From positions 273,046 through 337,045 of the forward strand of contig NZ_SAIS01000004.1 of NCBI RefSeq assembly GCF_004360155.1: a DNA stretch of 64,000 bases. The letters run 5' to 3'. The number at the start of each line of letters is the position of its first letter. The first letter of the stretch is position 1. The notes under the pieces are model-generated. The model ran no database searches, was not told the origin of the DNA, and worked only from the letters and a program-made list of their open reading frames with translations. A program made the translations under genes and the position numbers. Below, in pieces: positions 1-7,519 of this stretch. The stretch comes from Paraglaciecola marina (GTDB lineage Bacteria; Pseudomonadota; Gammaproteobacteria; Enterobacterales; Alteromonadaceae).

Positions 1-24
1 AGAACTCCAGCATCTTACTGCTTA

Positions 25-65
25 ACTACTGACAGTCTTTGTCAGTAGTGTTTCAATACACTACT
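25..65. promoter_or_regulatory. Two overlapping palindromes upstream of the WYL regulator
   Basis: A perfect 10-bp inverted repeat (ACTACTGACA at 25-34, TGTCAGTAGT at 40-49, 5-nt spacer) overlaps a second perfect 8-bp one (AGTAGTGT at 44-51, ACACTACT at 58-65, 6-nt spacer), so the middle arm can pair with either side. The start codon of the downstream regulator is at 101 with a strong AAGGGGG at 87-93. Position and symmetry suggest an autoregulatory operator or a switchable RNA leader; this is inference. Confidence 0.5.
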
Positions 66-100
66 CACTACGCCAATCACCACCTTAAGGGGGTTTTGCC

Positions 101-784
101 ATGCAACGAGCTGAGCGACTAAACGAAATTGTCCATCATTTACGAAGAATGCACCAAGCAGTGACTGCGCAGTCTTTGGCCGGCACCTTTGAAGTTTCGC
201 TACGCACTATATACCGAGATATTCAAAACTTAGTCGATTCTGGTGTACCAATTAATGGGGAGGCGGGTGTCGGCTATGTCATAGATAAGACCTATCATTT
301 ACCACCGATCATGTTTGATGCCGACGAGTTAGAAGCCATAGCTTTAGGGATTGGTATGGTCGGCAACGGCACCGACGATCAGTTTGCAGCTAAAGCCCAA
401 AGTGCTTACAAAAAAATTCAAGCTACCTTACCCGCACCGCTGATTCACGATTTGCATCAAATCAGCACATTCTCAGCCCCTAGCCATTACAAAACCCAAT
501 GGCAAGTAAGCTTTACTCAAGTAAGAGAGTGCATTCGGAGTAACAAAAAGGTTCAATTCACCTATCAGGACTTAAAAAACCATACAACCCAGCGAATTAT
601 TTGGCCGCTGGCACTGATCTCATTTAGCCCGGTATGGTTACTTGCGGGCTGGTGTGAACTTCGGCAATCATTTCGCAATTTTAGGCTAGACAGAATATCC
701 GACTTTACTCCGCAAACTATCCGTTATCCAAATGATAGAGATAAAAATTTAACTGCCTATCAAGCACAAATTACTCACGATTGA
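101..784 (+). CDS. YafY-type transcriptional regulator (HTH_11 + WYL domain)
   Basis: A 227-aa DNA-binding regulator. Residues 1-60 form a DeoR/HTH_11 winged helix (start MQRAERLNEIV; recognition helix around LRTIYRDIQNL, with GVGYVI in the wing). Residues about 135-205 form a WYL-like ligand-binding domain (FTYQDL...RIIWPLAL...WLLAGWCELR..FRNFRLDRI). Length fits the YafY subgroup. The start is supported by AAGGGGG seven bases before the ATG. Members often repress themselves or a neighbouring small metabolic gene; the palindromes just upstream are the natural candidate operator. The regulated target is not visible and may lie before the window start. Confidence 0.85.
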   Translation: MQRAERLNEIVHHLRRMHQAVTAQSLAGTFEVSLRTIYRDIQNLVDSGVPINGEAGVGYVIDKTYHLPPIMFDADELEAIALGIGMVGNGTDDQFAAKAQSAYKKIQATLPAPLIHDLHQISTFSAPSHYKTQWQVSFTQVRECIRSNKKVQFTYQDLKNHTTQRIIWPLALISFSPVWLLAGWCELRQSFRNFRLDRISDFTPQTIRYPNDRDKNLTAYQAQITHD

Positions 785-970
785 AGCGATTAAAGTGACT
801 GTCCAGTTAACACTGTATCCATAGTAAAAACGAGTTGCCATTTCGTCCAAAGAGCGCAATTTGCGTTTATGAATCGAACTATGATAAAAAATAGCCTTAG
901 GGTGATCAACGGTATCATTTTTAAACTCCGGTCTTTCAGCAATAAATAACTCAATAAGAAAAATGATAAT

Positions 971-1966
971 ATGAAGTGGTATCAACGGATTACTCTGCCC
1001 ATTGCACCTATTACACAAGGTGTTAAGACCAAGTTTTATGGCCCTTGGAACAGTATTAGACAAAGACTGAGTGAATTGCGCTTTGCTCAAAAGTGTTATT
1101 TTTTAGCAATCCTTATTTGGTTAGCTGGTCTAATACTAAGTGTTCCCAGTAACCTTAGCTTTTTTATCGTATTTTCTCTGGTTATTCTTGGTTTAGTTCA
1201 GGAAGTTTTCCCGAAGTTTGCGGCTTTGTGGCATCTACTTCCCGGTAAAGCCCTAATATTGTTTATATACGCTGTGGTAGCAAACTTTGCACTAGCAAGT
1301 GCCGGTTCAATGGTAAATTCACTTACAGGCATATCAGCACAAGCCCTTCCTTACACACACAACTATGCAATGATCTTAATGGTCCCAGGCTGGTTCATTA
1401 TCACTTCATTATTAGGCCTGCTCTTAGTTCAAGTATTCATGCCAATATATCTAATTATCTTATTGATTTTGAAACCTTTTGGCTCCCGAGCGCTATGGCA
1501 TGATGCCAATTACAAATATCCTTTTACCACAGCAGTAGTCAGATATGCGTGGTTAATTGCACTATTAGTAAAAGTAGCCGTTGTTTCAGTAGAGTCTGGA
1601 GTGCTGGATTTCCTTCCTAACACAAACGTAGATATGCAAGTAGCAACGCCCGACGTCAGAGAGTTGGGCCAAACCGAACCGTTAACTGAAGAAAATATAT
1701 CATCAGAAGCAAAAGCAGCGTTAAACGGTATTTTGTCTAAATTCGCCAACTATAAGTCAGCTCAACAAGAGTTGCTGGCCAGTTTTTTGTTTAACTACGA
1801 AGCAGATAGTAAATCGCGGTGCGCCCATCCTGCAAATTCACGCGTTGTCGAAATTAATAACTACGAAATATTATTAATCGAACCCAACGATGAATTAGAA
1901 GTAGGCTATAGCTATCAGGTCATACAGTGTGAGTCACCTGCTTTTGGGAAGGGAAAAGCACCTTAA
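971..1966 (+). CDS. Multi-pass inner-membrane protein of unknown function
   Basis: A 331-aa protein I do not recognise. It starts with a basic cytoplasmic stretch, then has about five to six hydrophobic segments (around residues 42-60, 62-75, 94-115, 133-175, 192-208), followed by a soluble C-terminal part of about 120 residues (from 212), probably outside the cytoplasm, with two cysteines (in SRCAHP and IQCES). The 785-970 gap before it shows no gene I trust. No operon partner is adjacent. The ribosome binding site is weak. Confidence 0.6.
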   Translation: MKWYQRITLPIAPITQGVKTKFYGPWNSIRQRLSELRFAQKCYFLAILIWLAGLILSVPSNLSFFIVFSLVILGLVQEVFPKFAALWHLLPGKALILFIYAVVANFALASAGSMVNSLTGISAQALPYTHNYAMILMVPGWFIITSLLGLLLVQVFMPIYLIILLILKPFGSRALWHDANYKYPFTTAVVRYAWLIALLVKVAVVSVESGVLDFLPNTNVDMQVATPDVRELGQTEPLTEENISSEAKAALNGILSKFANYKSAQQELLASFLFNYEADSKSRCAHPANSRVVEINNYEILLIEPNDELEVGYSYQVIQCESPAFGKGKAP

Positions 1967-2029
1967 TACCTCTACCATAGGCCGACTATCCGCCAGCTTT
2001 GGATCTACACACAATAATAAGTAGAAAGT

Positions 2030-2223
2030 TAATCATGACACCCACTCTAAAAAATGGCAAAACACTCGCCCCAGCTTCAAGGCAGAAGTGCACCACCTTT
2101 GCTAACCTATTAATTACGGAGATGTAATATGGGAGTCTATAATGAACTAGGTGGTGCACTTCCAATTAGAATCTAAGACGCTGTTTTTTACTTTTTTAAA
2201 AGTGGGTGCCGTGTTATTGGCTT
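2030..2223. repeat. Dispersed intergenic repeat, copy 1 (interrupted)
   Basis: The left part (2030-2077) matches 3313-3361, and the right part (2177-2223, GACGCTG-T-rich-ACTTTTTTAAAAG...GTGTTATTGG) matches 3357-3396 and 4743-4788. In copy 2 the two parts are contiguous; here they are separated by about 100 bp holding a large inverted repeat (2085-2162). The outer ends (CACCCACT at the left, AGTGGGTG at the right) are also complementary to each other. It fills the gene-free stretch 1967-2322. Confidence 0.6.
2085..2162. repeat. 78-bp inverted repeat (14-bp perfect arms)
   Basis: GAAGTGCACCACCT at 2085-2098 is perfectly complementary to AGGTGGTGCACTTC at 2149-2162. The 50-nt loop contains a small nested pair (ATTAC/GTAAT). 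It sits inside repeat copy 1 and is absent from copies 2 and 3, which suggests a small palindromic insertion. Confidence 0.65.
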
Positions 2224-2322
2224 GGTTTTAAAAGGACTTCGACACCTTTATGCGCTTCTATGAAGCAAGGTGTTGGGGTCCGGTTAGCTTGCTGGAAAGG
2301 GTTGATAACTTTGTTATGAATA

Positions 2323-2790
2323 TCACTTGCTACAGATAAACCCGTTTTCATTAAGGTAGTCTTCACTGGAAGTGGCACAAGCCAAAAATGTCCCTAAAAC
2401 CCTGCCTGATTCTTTTTCGTTTAACTGCCAATCGTATATATCTGATGAATGGAACCCAATAGTTTTACCATATTTGGTATCGGTTAATAGCTGGGGTTCA
2501 CTAATAATGACGCCAATATAAAAATCCTTATACTCTTGCACGTCGGCCAACCACAAAAACTCTACGGTATCACCCTCAGTGAACTTAAGGTACGCGCCGT
2601 AATAGTTATACTTAGAACCGTCAGAACCCCTTGCCTTCAGAGCATCTAAAAACACATCTATATTTGCTTTCGCGGCTGCGAATGCATTCTCTACCGTTGG
2701 ATCATTGCGTTCTTTAAGAAAAAAGTCATCATCTTCACTTAATACTGCAGCGCTTGACAGAGTAAGGAATATAAATAGTAAATATTTCAT
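2323..2790 (-). CDS. Secreted DUF2314 family protein
   Basis: About 155 aa. I place the start at the internal Met at 2790 because it is followed by a typical Sec signal peptide (MKYLLFIFLTLSSAAVLS); an upstream in-frame Met at 2835 would bury it. The mature part carries the DUF2314 (YegJ-like) pattern: FLWLADV near the middle, then IGVIISEP, GKTIGF and DIYDW, ending in VLGTFLAC. The molecular function of this family is unknown. It follows the GNAT gene on the same strand with a short gap. Confidence 0.7.
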   Translation of the reverse strand: MKYLLFIFLTLSSAAVLSEDDDFFLKERNDPTVENAFAAAKANIDVFLDALKARGSDGSKYNYYGAYLKFTEGDTVEFLWLADVQEYKDFYIGVIISEPQLLTDTKYGKTIGFHSSDIYDWQLNEKESGRVLGTFLACATSSEDYLNENGFICSK

Positions 2791-2827
2791 AGGGTTAAAT
2801 GGTTGTCCTGTTAGCATTATTAGTGCG

Positions 2828-3253
2828 CTATTCATAAATACCGGGCTTCAATATTTGCATGAGTTTCTCAGGGTTTTCCACTGGAACAAATCCAAACTTT
2901 GAGTACAAACCGTGAGCATCGCTTGTTGCCAACATGAACCTACGTAGATCTTGTAGGTCAGGGTGGCACGAAACGGCTTCCATAAGTAATTTACTAATTC
3001 CTTTACCACGATATTTTTCAATGACAAACACATCACCGAGATAAGCAAATGTTGCCTTATCTGTAATTGCTCTAGCAAAGCCTACTTGGTTTTTGCTTTG
3101 ATCGTAAGCTCCAAATACTAACGAATTTTCGATGGATTTCTGCAAGGTATGAAAAGGAATATTCTTAGCCCAATATGATTTGGCTAGAAAAGAGTGAATT
3201 AACTCTATGTCTAGGTCTTTGTGGTTTGAGCTTACAGTGATTTCCTGAACCAT
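2828..3253 (-). CDS. GNAT family N-acetyltransferase
   Basis: A 141-aa acetyl-CoA-dependent acyltransferase fold. The central VGFARAITD and YLGDVFVIEKYRGKGISKLLM contain the strand-beta4/Q/R-x-x-G-x-G/A signature (YRGKGI) that binds the acetyl-CoA pyrophosphate, and the C-terminal GLYSKFGFVPV is the usual YxxxGF end. Substrate unknown. Its first 40 or so codons and upstream DNA are duplicated at 7223-7399. It lies in a run of accessory genes on the minus strand. Confidence 0.85.
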   Translation of the reverse strand: MVQEITVSSNHKDLDIELIHSFLAKSYWAKNIPFHTLQKSIENSLVFGAYDQSKNQVGFARAITDKATFAYLGDVFVIEKYRGKGISKLLMEAVSCHPDLQDLRRFMLATSDAHGLYSKFGFVPVENPEKLMQILKPGIYE

Positions 3254-3309
3254 AGCGTTCCTTAAAAGATGTGACTAGATTAGTAGGCGACCTATACATG
3301 GTGTTGTAT
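3133..3309. repeat. 177-bp direct repeat, copy A (GNAT 5' end and leader)
   Basis: Aligns without gaps to 7223-7399 at about 94% identity by eye (roughly 11 substitutions), same orientation. It covers the 5' part of the GNAT gene and 56 bp upstream and ends just where the dispersed repeat copy 2 begins. Confidence 0.85.
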
Positions 3310-3312
3310 CAG

Positions 3313-3396
3313 CTAATCATGACGCCCATTCTAAAAATTCGCAAAATACTCACCCCGGCTTTTTACTTTTTTAAAATTGAGGCTTTGTTATTAATG
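3313..3396. repeat. Dispersed intergenic repeat, copy 2 (uninterrupted)
   Basis: Carries the left part (TAATCATGACGCCC...CACCCCGG) joined directly to the right part (CTTTTTACTTTTTTAAAA...TTGTTATTA) that are split in copy 1. It lies between the GNAT and AraC genes. Confidence 0.6.
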
Positions 3397-3426
3397 AGGC
3401 ATAGCGTTAGTCGGTGTCAGCCCACT

Positions 3427-4263
3427 TTATACTTTTCCTGGAGTAATACAGGCAATAGTGCGGAACTCCCTTGTCATATGAGCTTGATCACTAAATCCGA
3501 ATTGTTGAGCAGTATCTGCCAGACTAACGTTTTTATGCAGCCGTAAAAAGCTGATTGTTTTCTTTACCCTCAAAATGCGTTGGTAATGTTTTGGTGCCAT
3601 CCCTAGCCAGAGTTTAAAAAGGCGCTCTATTTGTCTCTGACTCAATTCAATGCTTTCATTTAGGTGCCCAAGGACTTCGTTTTGTTCGATAAATTCTAGT
3701 GCTTTTTCCAGAGAATCTGGAATTACATTGGTAAAATTTAAGCTTTTTTCTGCCCATAAGTACAAGGCTTCAATTTGCCTTTCGCTGTTTTTTTGCATTC
3801 TGAGTTCATAATAAATTTGGTAGAGGTTATATAGCTTATCTCGTTCGGGTAATAGTAACGTTGGCTTGTCGTAGTGATGTCCTAAAACGCCATAACCAAT
3901 TGCCGGATGGATGCGAATACCTGCGAGTTGCGCACTAGGTAACAGCACAATGTTTTCAGCTTTCTTCTGTATTGGGAGCATGATCACACCTTCTGGTAGA
4001 GTTTTATTGCCAATCATGACATCACCAGAAAGATTAAAAATAATGCCGCTTCCAGCATCAGAATACAGTGGTTTCACAACCGAATTTGATTGATCTACAG
4101 ACGCTGACCATATTCCCTGAATAAAAGCAGACAGCTGTCCCGAGGGCTGAGACAGCTTTAAATTCAACGCCGTTTTAATTGATTTATTACGGTTTATAAC
4201 TTCCCACCTCAGGCCTAAATGTTTTAGCAATCCGGTTCCAGCTGTTGATTGCATTAATCGCAA
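3427..4263 (-). CDS. AraC family transcriptional regulator
   Basis: Up to 278 aa. The C-terminal third is an AraC/XylS double helix-turn-helix (ELSQRQIERLFKLWLG, then SLADTAQQFGFSDQAHMTREF and a final ITPGKV). The N-terminal part resembles the DUF6597-type sensing domain found in such regulators (LSAFIQGIWSAS...DAGSGIIFNLSG). The reading frame overlaps the upstream AhpD-like gene by 77 bp. The true start may lie downstream, but no ATG occurs there, only weaker codons such as TTG at residue 33. It may control the adjacent peroxidase-like gene, as such pairs commonly do; that is inference. Confidence 0.8.
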   Translation of the reverse strand: MRLMQSTAGTGLLKHLGLRWEVINRNKSIKTALNLKLSQPSGQLSAFIQGIWSASVDQSNSVVKPLYSDAGSGIIFNLSGDVMIGNKTLPEGVIMLPIQKKAENIVLLPSAQLAGIRIHPAIGYGVLGHHYDKPTLLLPERDKLYNLYQIYYELRMQKNSERQIEALYLWAEKSLNFTNVIPDSLEKALEFIEQNEVLGHLNESIELSQRQIERLFKLWLGMAPKHYQRILRVKKTISFLRLHKNVSLADTAQQFGFSDQAHMTREFRTIACITPGKV

Positions 4264-4645
4264 TAGTCAAGTCCACTACGGCTTGTTCACCCAAAGCCTC
4301 TACTATTTTCTGATAGCTATTATCATCCACTGCTTTACCAGAGTTCAAATGCTCAGCCCAATTCAGTGCAGCAATCTCTGTGTCAGAGTAAAAAGGCATG
4401 TCACGCCATGCGCTTAAACCAATAATACGCTCTTGATTTTCACCCTGACTCAACGCTTCTTTACTATGCATATCAATACAAAAGGCGCACTGGTTTATTT
4501 GTGACAATCTTAACTTAACCAATTCCCAGGTTTGGACCGTCAGTGTTTCTGAAATGCTAAATTGTTCACGCAAATAGCTTTCTTGATTTATCAGAATCTG
4601 CATTGCTTTGGATGCTAGTTCGAAGTAGTTTGCACGTAAAGTCAT
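4187..4645 (-). CDS. Carboxymuconolactone decarboxylase / AhpD-like protein
   Basis: 152 aa, the usual length for the all-helical CMD/AhpD fold. It has the redox motif CAFCIDMHSKEA (CxxC plus His, residues about 53-62), then RIIGLSAWRDMPFYSDTEIAALNWAE, typical of alkylhydroperoxidase core proteins. Likely a cytoplasmic thiol-dependent peroxidase or related reductase. The following AraC gene overlaps its end. The start ATG is followed by the expected TLRANYFELA. Confidence 0.85.
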   Translation of the reverse strand: MTLRANYFELASKAMQILINQESYLREQFSISETLTVQTWELVKLRLSQINQCAFCIDMHSKEALSQGENQERIIGLSAWRDMPFYSDTEIAALNWAEHLNSGKAVDDNSYQKIVEALGEQAVVDLTIAINAINSWNRIAKTFRPEVGSYKP

Positions 4646-4742
4646 ATCTTATCTCCATAATAGTTGTTAGAGCTAAGATAAGTTATGACTCAAAACAGGT
4701 ATTGAATATTTTCGACACCTATCCAGTTCAAAATGACACTGG

Positions 4743-4788
4743 GACGCTGTTTTTACTTTTTTTAAAAGCGGCTGTCTTGTTATTAGCG
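4743..4788. repeat. Dispersed intergenic repeat, copy 3 (right part only)
   Basis: GACGCTG followed by a T/A-rich core and GTCTTGTTATTAGCG, matching the right part of copy 1 (2177-2223). It is preceded by a small hairpin (CCAGT...ACTGG at about 4724-4742). It sits between the AhpD-like gene and the pseudogene that ends at 4801. Confidence 0.55.
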
Positions 4789-4800
4789 ATATATGACTTG

Positions 4801-5154
4801 TTAATTGTGGTTTTCAAATAACTCTTGTAACTCTCTATCCTTATTTGTAATAGCATCAGCAATAATCTCTGACTTTTTTCTTATTGCGTATAATGTTGCT
4901 GAGTCATTTTAATATTCAATGTAAGCTTCCATTATATTTTGATTGCACATCATTTTTACTTTGCAAATAGCCAACTCCCATTCGTTTAGCTCCCAAGTGG
5001 TCTTAACTTCTATGAGGCCTGAGCAGAAAGAAGTATGGGCTTGAATAGACTCAATAAAATGCCTCTCTAATTCATTGTTACTTATCAGTTTTTGTATTTC
5101 ATCGTTACTAGCAACGCCTTTACATTTTCTTAGAGCTCGAGCTGTAGCGGTCAA
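4801..5154 (-). pseudogene. Decayed gene fragment with an in-frame stop
   Basis: The minus frame reads 81 codons to a TAA at 4909-4911, then continues in the same frame for 35 more plausible codons (NDSATLYAIRKKSEIIADAI...) to TAA at 4801. The amino-acid composition on both sides of the stop looks genuinely coding. The 5' end has no convincing start (only TTG) and abuts another fragment on the opposite strand, so the gene is probably truncated as well. I do not recognise the family. Confidence 0.5.
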
Positions 5155-5406
5155 GTTATCGAAGCATCATTTGACCCATATGGAAATAATGTAGAACATT
5201 TTCGGTTAAATGATGCCCCTTCCTGGTTAGATGTAGCCTATGAGATTTTGCGTGATGACATGCATTCAATGCATGTTCTTTCTATTGGAGAGGCGCATGA
5301 TTGGATACAAGAATACTCGTTAGGCTATACAGATCATTAGAGTGCTGAAGTCAGGCGAGCTATTAAAAGTGAACTAGCTTCCCTAGACTTTTATGTAGAG
5401 CATTAA
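5134..5406 (+). pseudogene. 3' fragment of a gene with an in-frame stop
   Basis: The plus frame is open from 5134, reads a protein-like stretch (IEASFDPYGNNVEHFRLN, then DAPSWLDVAYEILRDDMHSM), stops at TAG 5338-5340 and continues in frame (SAEVRRAIKSELASLDFYVEH) to TAA 5404-5406. No start codon is present, so the 5' part is lost. The last codons overlap the first hipBA operator. Family not recognised. Confidence 0.55.
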
Positions 5407-5529
5407 AAGTAAATTATAAGTGACTTTTAATGAGAAAAATGCTCTCAGAAACTATAAGTTAATTATATTTGACTTATAGATGTTTCGGCATTATTTTATG
5501 TTTAAAAGTAAATAATAGTTAACTTATAT
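5403..5529 (+). promoter_or_regulatory. Three HipB-type operators upstream of hipB
   Basis: Three inverted repeats have the same architecture, 8-bp half-sites separated by 12 bp: TTAAAAGT/ACTTTTAA (5403-5430), CTATAAGT/ACTTATAG (5452-5479) and TTAAAAGT/ACTTATAT (5502-5529). Their centres are 49 and 50 bp apart. The last one overlaps the hipB start codon. HipB-type antitoxins bind several spaced dyads in their own promoter, so cooperative autorepression is likely. Confidence 0.75.
5469..5497 (+). promoter_or_regulatory. Sigma-70-like promoter of hipBA
   Basis: TTGACT at 5469-5474 and TATTTT at 5492-5497 are separated by 17 bp. The -35 lies inside operator 2, and operator 3 covers the expected start site, so HipB binding would block the polymerase. 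The predicted leader is only about 24 nt and lacks a clear Shine-Dalgarno. Confidence 0.5.
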
Positions 5530-5848
5530 GAGTAATCTTGCCAAGACAAACAGAACAGGTAAAGCGGTTAAAGCAACAGTGATGCCTAACTTATCAGAAC
5601 GCTTCACTCCTAGTCAGCTCGCTGAGGCGATCACTGCAAAGCGAACGGGTATGAAGATGTCTCTCGTAGATGTATCTGAAGCATTGTCTATTTCAAAGCC
5701 TACACTGGTGAAAATAGAAAAAGGCGATACCAATGTAAAGTTAGCGAACCTTCTCAAGGTAATGGAATACCTTGGTCTTTCATTCTGCCTTCTTTGTGAT
5801 GATGCTACTTCCAAAGAAGAAGCAGGGGTAAGTGATGACTGGTACTGA
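5528..5848 (+). CDS. hipB: HipB-like antitoxin, XRE-family repressor
   Basis: 106 aa with a Cro/C1-type helix-turn-helix at about residues 35-85 (LAEAITAKRTG, SLVDVSEALSISKPTLVKIEKG, VKLANLLKVMEYLGL). It neutralises HipA and represses the operon. The C-terminus is short and acidic (KEEAGVSDDWY) and ends inside hipA; the 14 to 17-bp overlap implies translational coupling. The ATG lies within the third operator. Confidence 0.88.
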   Translation: MSNLAKTNRTGKAVKATVMPNLSERFTPSQLAEAITAKRTGMKMSLVDVSEALSISKPTLVKIEKGDTNVKLANLLKVMEYLGLSFCLLCDDATSKEEAGVSDDWY

Positions 5849-7220
5849 TCTAAATATCCTGAACGTTTATATCGGTCATGGTCGTAGAGTTGCGGCAATA
5901 ACCATTCCTGTAGGCTCCGAAACCGAATTAACCTTAACTTACGAGCCTGATTGGATTAAAGAGGGTTTTGCTATCTCGCCCCACCTGCCTTTGAATGGTG
6001 AGTTTGATCACAGGGCGGTTCGGAACTTTCTACAAAACTTGTTACCTGAAGGTAAAGGGTTAGAAGAGATTACTAGTCATACCACTATCTCCAAAAATAA
6101 CACCTTTGGGCTTATCAAGATCATCGGCGCTGATACATCTGGCGCGTTATCATTTACCCGTCAAAGCCATGAAGAAATCGAAACTTCATTTCGAGAAGTC
6201 ACTAATGAAGAACTAATCGAAAAGTTAGCTCGTTTTAAGAATGCCGGAGAATCAATTACCTATTGGGATGGTCGAACAAGGCTATCAGTCGCGGGTGTAC
6301 AAGATAAACTTAACTTATTAGAAATAGATGGCAAATTAGGCTTTGGTGAAGGTCAGCTTTGCTCCAATAAGATCTTTAAGTTTGAAACGGGAAAAGCGCC
6401 TTTTATTGCCGTGAATGAGTTATTTACCATGTTATTGGCAAAACATTCGGGTATTGATGTACCAGAGGTCGCTGTAAGAAAATATGGAGAAGTCAGCGCG
6501 TTTGTCATTGACCGTTTTGACCGTAAGTTAATAGCTGAGCAACAGCGTGTTATGCGTCGTCACGTGATCGATGGCTGCCAAGCAACCAACCTACCCCCTT
6601 CCTACAAATACGAGCGTCAACACGGTGATGAAGGCGACGGTATTTATATTCGTGATGGTGTGTCTTTTTCGAAGCTATTTAATATAGAAACAACCAATGC
6701 CCAAGCGTATCAAACGCAACTTATACGCTGGATGACTTTTAATATTTTAGTGCGTAACTATGATGCTCACGGTAAGAACATCAGTTTCTTTGTAGGTAAA
6801 CAGGGTTTAAGTCTTACGCCATTTTACGATTTGGTAAATATTGAGGCCATCATTCGAGAGATCCGGGCAAGGCAAGCTGATGAAAACTCTAATGCGCCAA
6901 TGGCAAACCATTTCGCGATGTCGATAGGTGAATATGGTACTGGCAGTGCCGGTAATTTTAATTACCCGTTTACTGCTTACATGTTGGCTGATTTTGCCCA
7001 TGAATTTGGAATATCACTCCCTCGTCTGCAATTGTTGATGAGGCAAATGATCAAGCAAGTGCAAGCATCTGTTGATTTAGCCAAAGCTGATGTACATAAA
7101 CAGCAGTTAACTGATTCTGAAATACAGCATCTTGATACCTGTATTCAAATCATTGGTGAATCAGTTGAAGAGCTAAGTGCAGAAGTGGATCAAATAACGG
7201 AAATGAGCGACTTAATTTAG
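5835..7220 (+). CDS. hipA: HipA-like serine/threonine kinase toxin
   Basis: About 461 aa, near the usual 440. Family signatures: SVAGVQDKL (ATP/peptide loop, residues about 151-159), NELFTMLLAKHSGIDVPEV, AFVIDRFDR, DGCQ, the catalytic NYDAHGKNIS (about 308-317) and LTPFYDLVN (metal-binding Asp). In the family the kinase phosphorylates a tRNA synthetase and causes dormancy. ATG 5835 is preferred over the adjacent GTG 5832 because AGGGG lies six bases upstream. All catalytic residues appear present, so the toxin is probably active. Confidence 0.9.
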   Translation: MTGTDLNILNVYIGHGRRVAAITIPVGSETELTLTYEPDWIKEGFAISPHLPLNGEFDHRAVRNFLQNLLPEGKGLEEITSHTTISKNNTFGLIKIIGADTSGALSFTRQSHEEIETSFREVTNEELIEKLARFKNAGESITYWDGRTRLSVAGVQDKLNLLEIDGKLGFGEGQLCSNKIFKFETGKAPFIAVNELFTMLLAKHSGIDVPEVAVRKYGEVSAFVIDRFDRKLIAEQQRVMRRHVIDGCQATNLPPSYKYERQHGDEGDGIYIRDGVSFSKLFNIETTNAQAYQTQLIRWMTFNILVRNYDAHGKNISFFVGKQGLSLTPFYDLVNIEAIIREIRARQADENSNAPMANHFAMSIGEYGTGSAGNFNYPFTAYMLADFAHEFGISLPRLQLLMRQMIKQVQASVDLAKADVHKQQLTDSEIQHLDTCIQIIGESVEELSAEVDQITEMSDLI

Positions 7221-7222
7221 TG

Positions 7223-7399
7223 TGGATTTCTGCAAGGTATGAAAAGGAATATTCTTAGCCCAATAAGATTTGGCTAGAAAAGAGTGAACTAACTCTATGT
7301 CTAAGTCTTTATGGTTTGAGCTTACAGTGATTTCCTGAACCATAACGTTCCTTAAAAGATGTAACTAGATTAGTAGGCGACCTATGCAAGGTGTTTTAT
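7223..7399 (-). pseudogene. Truncated duplicate of the GNAT gene 5' end (177-bp repeat copy B)
   Basis: Begins three bases after the hipA stop codon. It repeats, without indels, the DNA at 3133-3309: the first 40 or so codons of the minus-strand GNAT gene plus its leader. The remainder of the gene is missing. Same orientation as copy A. The rest of the gap up to 7519 shows nothing further. Confidence 0.8.
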
Positions 7400-7519
7400 A
7401 ACTAGTTTTCGTTATTCAAGCAATTTAAAGCTGTAGGGAAGTGGTTAAAGCGGCAGTGTTAATTGTACAGTAGGCTAGACAGTCTCGATTATTCGATTAA
7501 ATGGCCGATTCCAACTAAA

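Noticed and set aside
749..1090. Minus-strand frame of 113 codons overlapping two plus-strand genes
   Set aside because: It overlaps the ends of both flanking genes and shows no recognisable domain; parts look protein-like but not enough to call a gene or transposase remnant.
3271..3546. Plus-strand 91-codon frame between GNAT and AraC genes
   Set aside because: It runs through the dispersed repeat and into the AraC gene on the other strand; no domain, no ribosome binding site.
2030..4788. attC sites in the left accessory zone
   Set aside because: No paired RYYYAAC/GTTRRRY ends; the repeats share a different core from the attC-like sites at 63 kb.
5134..7399. Transposon-borne hipBA
   Set aside because: No transposase or terminal inverted repeats; only direct repeats derived from a GNAT gene.
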